From positions 1 through 6,172 of the forward strand of contig JACFNW010000145.1 of assembly GCA_019454665.1 (NCBI GenBank): a stretch of 6,172 nucleotides of DNA. The letters are read 5' to 3'. Below are positions 5,044-6,172 of the stretch, in pieces. A program made the translations under genes and the position numbers. The notes below the pieces were generated by a model. That model had not been told where the DNA came from. It worked only from the letters and a program-made list of their open reading frames with translations, and searched no databases. This DNA comes from Fimbriimonadaceae bacterium (lineage in GTDB: Bacteria > Armatimonadota > Fimbriimonadia > Fimbriimonadales > Fimbriimonadaceae). Within the stretch, counting starts at the first letter, position 1, and every line of letters begins with the position of its first letter.

Positions 5044-5432
5044 TCATTGACTCGTCGGTCATCGTCGCCGTGCTCCACGGCGAGCCGGACGCGGACCACT
5101 GGATGACCCGGCTGCGGTCGGAGTTTGGTCGGCTGCGCATGTCGGCGGCGACGTACGTGGAGGCCGCGGCCGTGCTCGACCGCGCCCGCAGCCCTGTAGT
5201 CTCAAGGAAATTCGACCTCTTCCTCGAGACCTTCGGGATCGAGATCTGCCCGGTAACGCCGGAACAAGCGCAAATCGCCCGCGAGGCGTATCGCGACTTC
5301 GGGCGCGGATCGGGGCACCGAGCCAACCTGAACTTCGGCGACTGCTTTTCCTACGCCCTGGCCAAAGATCGGCGGGAGGGGTTGATGTTCAAGGGCGACG
5401 ACTTCAATCACACCGACCTTGGGCCCGGATAG
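5040..5432 (+). CDS. vapC: VapC-type PIN-domain toxin, module iii
   Basis: 130 aa, the normal length. The PIN acidic residues are D4 (MIIDSSVIVAVLHGEP), E41 (AATYVEAAAVLD), D101 (NFGDCFSYALAKD) and D120/D121 (FKGDDFNHTD). The NLNFGDCFSYALA and LMFKGDDF motifs are diagnostic of the VapC group paired with Rv0623-like antitoxins. The start is the GTG overlapping the vapB stop (GTGA); the same frame is open to 4665, but that upstream part is repeat and vapB sequence in another frame. A Mg-dependent endoribonuclease is inferred from the family; the RNA target is unknown. Nothing suggests damage, so modules ii and iii are the intact pairs of this island. Confidence 0.9.
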   Translation: MIIDSSVIVAVLHGEPDADHWMTRLRSEFGRLRMSAATYVEAAAVLDRARSPVVSRKFDLFLETFGIEICPVTPEQAQIAREAYRDFGRGSGHRANLNFGDCFSYALAKDRREGLMFKGDDFNHTDLGPG

Positions 5433-5444
5433 AGCCGTCGGCTC
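5432..5444 (+). terminator. Small hairpin after VapC module iii
   Basis: GAGCC-GTC-GGCTC begins at the last base of the stop codon of the toxin gene. The 5-bp GC-rich stem could help end transcription, but no T-run follows, so this is only a weak terminator candidate. Confidence 0.25.
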
Positions 5445-5462
5445 GGTCCAGGCGGCGAACCG

Positions 5463-5490
5463 TATGGGTACCCATAGCGTCTAACCCATA
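5463..5490. promoter_or_regulatory. Candidate operator of VapB module iv: palindrome plus third half-site
   Basis: TATGGGTACCCATA (5463-5476) is a perfect 14-bp palindrome, and ACCCATA recurs at 5484-5490, seven bases further on. The cluster ends 8 nt before the ATG of the VapB gene. Three copies of one half-site in a promoter region suggest cooperative antitoxin binding. A TAGCGT hexamer (5475-5480) might be a -10 element, but it is poor. Confidence 0.5.
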
Positions 5491-5498
5491 CAGCCACC

Positions 5499-5741
5499 AT
5501 GAAGACCACCGTCGAAATCGCAGACGCCTTGCTCGACGAGGCGAAGCGCGTCGCCGCCGAGCGCGAGACGACGTTGCGCTCGCTCATCGAAGAAGGGTTG
5601 CGCAAGGTGCTGGAGGAAGAGCCGAAGAAGCCCTTCAAGCTCCGCGATTGCAGCGTGGACGGCAACGGCCTGACGCCCGAGTTCCAGAACGCGACCTGGG
5701 AGCAGTTCCGCGACGCGATCTACGAAGGTCGCGGCGCATGA
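5499..5741 (+). CDS. vapB: VapB-type antitoxin, module iv (toxin partner lost)
   Basis: 80 aa and complete. MKTTVEIADALLDEAKRVAAERETTLRSLIEEGLRKVLEE is the ribbon-helix-helix/AbrB-like N-terminus of the DUF2191-type VapB group. The tail FKLRDCSVDGNGLTPEFQNATWEQFRDAIYEGRGA is its typical toxin-binding end, including the terminal 'YEGRGA'. The stop overlaps the start of a VapC reading frame (ATGA at 5738) that breaks after about six codons. The antitoxin gene is therefore an orphan here. It may persist as a neutral remnant, as a regulator, or as protection against a related VapC elsewhere. The sequence does not tell which. Confidence 0.85.
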   Translation: MKTTVEIADALLDEAKRVAAERETTLRSLIEEGLRKVLEEEPKKPFKLRDCSVDGNGLTPEFQNATWEQFRDAIYEGRGA

Positions 5742-5809
5742 TCGCGCTCGACGCCTTGGACCTGCATTGGCCCACGCAAGCGGATGCAGAATTCGTCAAG
5801 GATTCTTGA
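5738..5809 (+). pseudogene. vapC: VapC toxin remnant, module iv (5' end only)
   Basis: The frame starts as expected for a VapC (MIALDA, compare MIALDTNILVYAHR), coupled to VapB by ATGA, with GAAGG upstream. After codon 5 or 6 it no longer resembles a PIN domain: ALDLHWPTQADAEFVKDS and then TGA. None of the later PIN motifs appears in any frame of the following 360 bases. The gene seems to be cut by a deletion or by joining to foreign, lower-GC DNA at about 5753. The 23-aa product would not be a toxin. Confidence 0.7.
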
Positions 5810-5984
5810 CCTGCGAATACTGGTGATGAGTCTCGGTGCACAAGCGAGACCCAAAGGGGAGGGCGGCCACACCAGCTCCGAAGTGAATCAATGCGGTATG
5901 AAGAACACTCTTCACCTCCGCTAGAGCTTTTAGCAGCTTGCTCACGTTCGGTCGGGAATCGAACCCATCGGAATCATTGCCCAT
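5796..5984 (-). CDS. Hypothetical small protein, 62 aa
   Basis: I do not recognise this protein. It reads MGNDSDGFDSRPNVSKLLKAL and continues with a moderately hydrophobic stretch (about residues 38-52, VLHTALIHFGAGVAAL). It ends ETHHQYSQVKNP. The ATG ending at 5984 has a near-perfect GGAGGT six bases upstream, the best ribosome binding site in the window. The same frame is open to an ATG at 6080, which would add 32 residues including a hydrophobic run (FLIVMIATVASTLV), but that start has no Shine-Dalgarno sequence. The surrounding GC is near 50%, well below the rest. Its 3' end overlaps the VapC remnant. It is probably a real small gene, possibly of foreign origin; function unknown. Confidence 0.45.
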   Translation of the reverse strand: MGNDSDGFDSRPNVSKLLKALAEVKSVLHTALIHFGAGVAALPFGSRLCTETHHQYSQVKNP

Positions 5985-5990
5985 ATGTGC

Positions 5991-5996
5991 ACCTCC
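5991..5996 (-). promoter_or_regulatory. Strong Shine-Dalgarno sequence of the 62-aa ORF
   Basis: GGAGGT on the minus strand, 6 nt before the ATG at 5984. It is the main reason for choosing this start over the upstream one at 6080. The strong Shine-Dalgarno use contrasts with the apparently leaderless VapB genes. Confidence 0.5.
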
Positions 5997-6066
5997 ATTT
6001 TGCTTGACAAGAGTCGAAGCGACAGTCGCGATCATGACGATCAGGAAGTCGTGGAGCTGGCTGATC

Positions 6067-6093
6067 CCGCACCACCCCATAAATCGGGTGCGG
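6067..6093. repeat. Small inverted repeat
   Basis: CCGCACC (6067-6073) and GGTGCGG (6087-6093) are 7-bp perfect arms around a 13-nt AT-richer loop. It lies between the 62-aa ORF and the frame at the right edge. It could be an element end, an operator or chance; nothing decides this. Confidence 0.35.
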
Positions 6094-6102
6094 CAACTTA
6101 TT

Positions 6103-6172
6103 ATGCCTCATTCAGATCCGGAGATTGCACGAGATAGGGCAAAAGTCACTCCCTGGGCGAAGCGTTCGAGAT
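6103..6172 (+). CDS. Possible start of a gene cut by the right edge
   Basis: An open frame of 23 codons starts MPHSDPEIARDRAKVTPWAKRS and runs off the window. The beginning resembles the 'MPHxDPExxR' openings of some small HNH-type or homing-endonuclease-like proteins, but 23 residues are too few to assign a family. No ribosome binding site is visible, and a GTG at 6088 is an alternative start. It may be spurious. Confidence 0.25.
   Translation, partial: MPHSDPEIARDRAKVTPWAKRSR

Larger units (their letters stand above)
5810..6172. other. Low-GC right-hand region, mostly unassigned
   Basis: Hand counts for three 60-base lines from 5881 give 45, 52 and 55% GC, against 75% in a line inside the first VapB gene. 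The region holds the 62-aa minus-strand ORF, a hairpin at 6067-6093 and an open frame at the right edge. No tRNA, transposase motif or palindromic repeat of the kind seen at 3479-4744 was found. Confidence 0.5.

Noticed and set aside
6001..6035. Promoter with TTGACA at 6004-6009 on the + strand
   Set aside because: No acceptable -10 hexamer 16-18 nt downstream, and no gene starts at a suitable distance.
6130..6172. tRNA-like GTTCGAGA near the right edge
   Set aside because: No matching T-stem, anticodon arm or acceptor stem could be folded around it.

Overview
The window is high-GC bacterial chromosome (hand counts give about 75% GC in a 60-base stretch inside the first VapB gene). A complete Lnt-type apolipoprotein N-acyltransferase suggests a diderm bacterium. 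The palindromic GTGGCATGGGCA-type repeats resemble families I associate with Planctomycetes, Verrucomicrobia and Armatimonadota genomes. A Clp1/GRC3-like protein would be unusual in most bacteria. I lean towards an Armatimonadota/Fimbriimonadia-like or planctomycete-like organism, but this is a guess and no marker gene here settles it.

Left part (1-3398), housekeeping. A leftward gene cut by the window edge encodes the N-terminus of a biotin-dependent acyl-CoA carboxylase carboxyltransferase, best matching the methylcrotonyl-CoA type. Diverging from it is a tight rightward cluster: a 306-aa protein that I read as a Clp1/GRC3-like (polynucleotide 5'-kinase fold) protein with ruined nucleotide-binding motifs; a histidine phosphatase (RHG family), 11 nt downstream; and lnt, which starts at a GTG overlapping the phosphatase stop codon. 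These three are probably one operon.

Middle part (3399-5809), an accessory island of four PIN-type toxin-antitoxin (TA) modules in about 2.3 kb: (i) on the minus strand, a DUF5615 PIN-like toxin whose DUF433 antitoxin survives only as its last ~27 residues; (ii) an intact VapBC pair with a TIGR00028-like toxin; (iii) an intact VapBC pair with an Rv0623-like antitoxin; (iv) an intact VapB whose VapC is lost after about six codons. So two modules are intact, one has lost its antitoxin and one has lost its toxin. A palindromic repeat sharing the 13-mer TGCCCATGCCACG occurs three times in the same direction, at module boundaries: after lnt, exactly where the DUF433 gene is broken, and between modules ii and iii. 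The heads of modules ii-iv carry inverted repeats that look like operators for VapB autoregulation. Modules ii and iii have a -10 hexamer only 6-7 nt before the start codon, which suggests leaderless transcripts.

Right end (5810-6172). GC falls to about 45-55% by hand count. The stretch carries an unrecognised 62-codon minus-strand ORF with a very good ribosome binding site, a small inverted repeat, and an open frame running off the right edge. The drop in GC coincides with the truncated VapC, so this looks like the edge of acquired or rearranged DNA.
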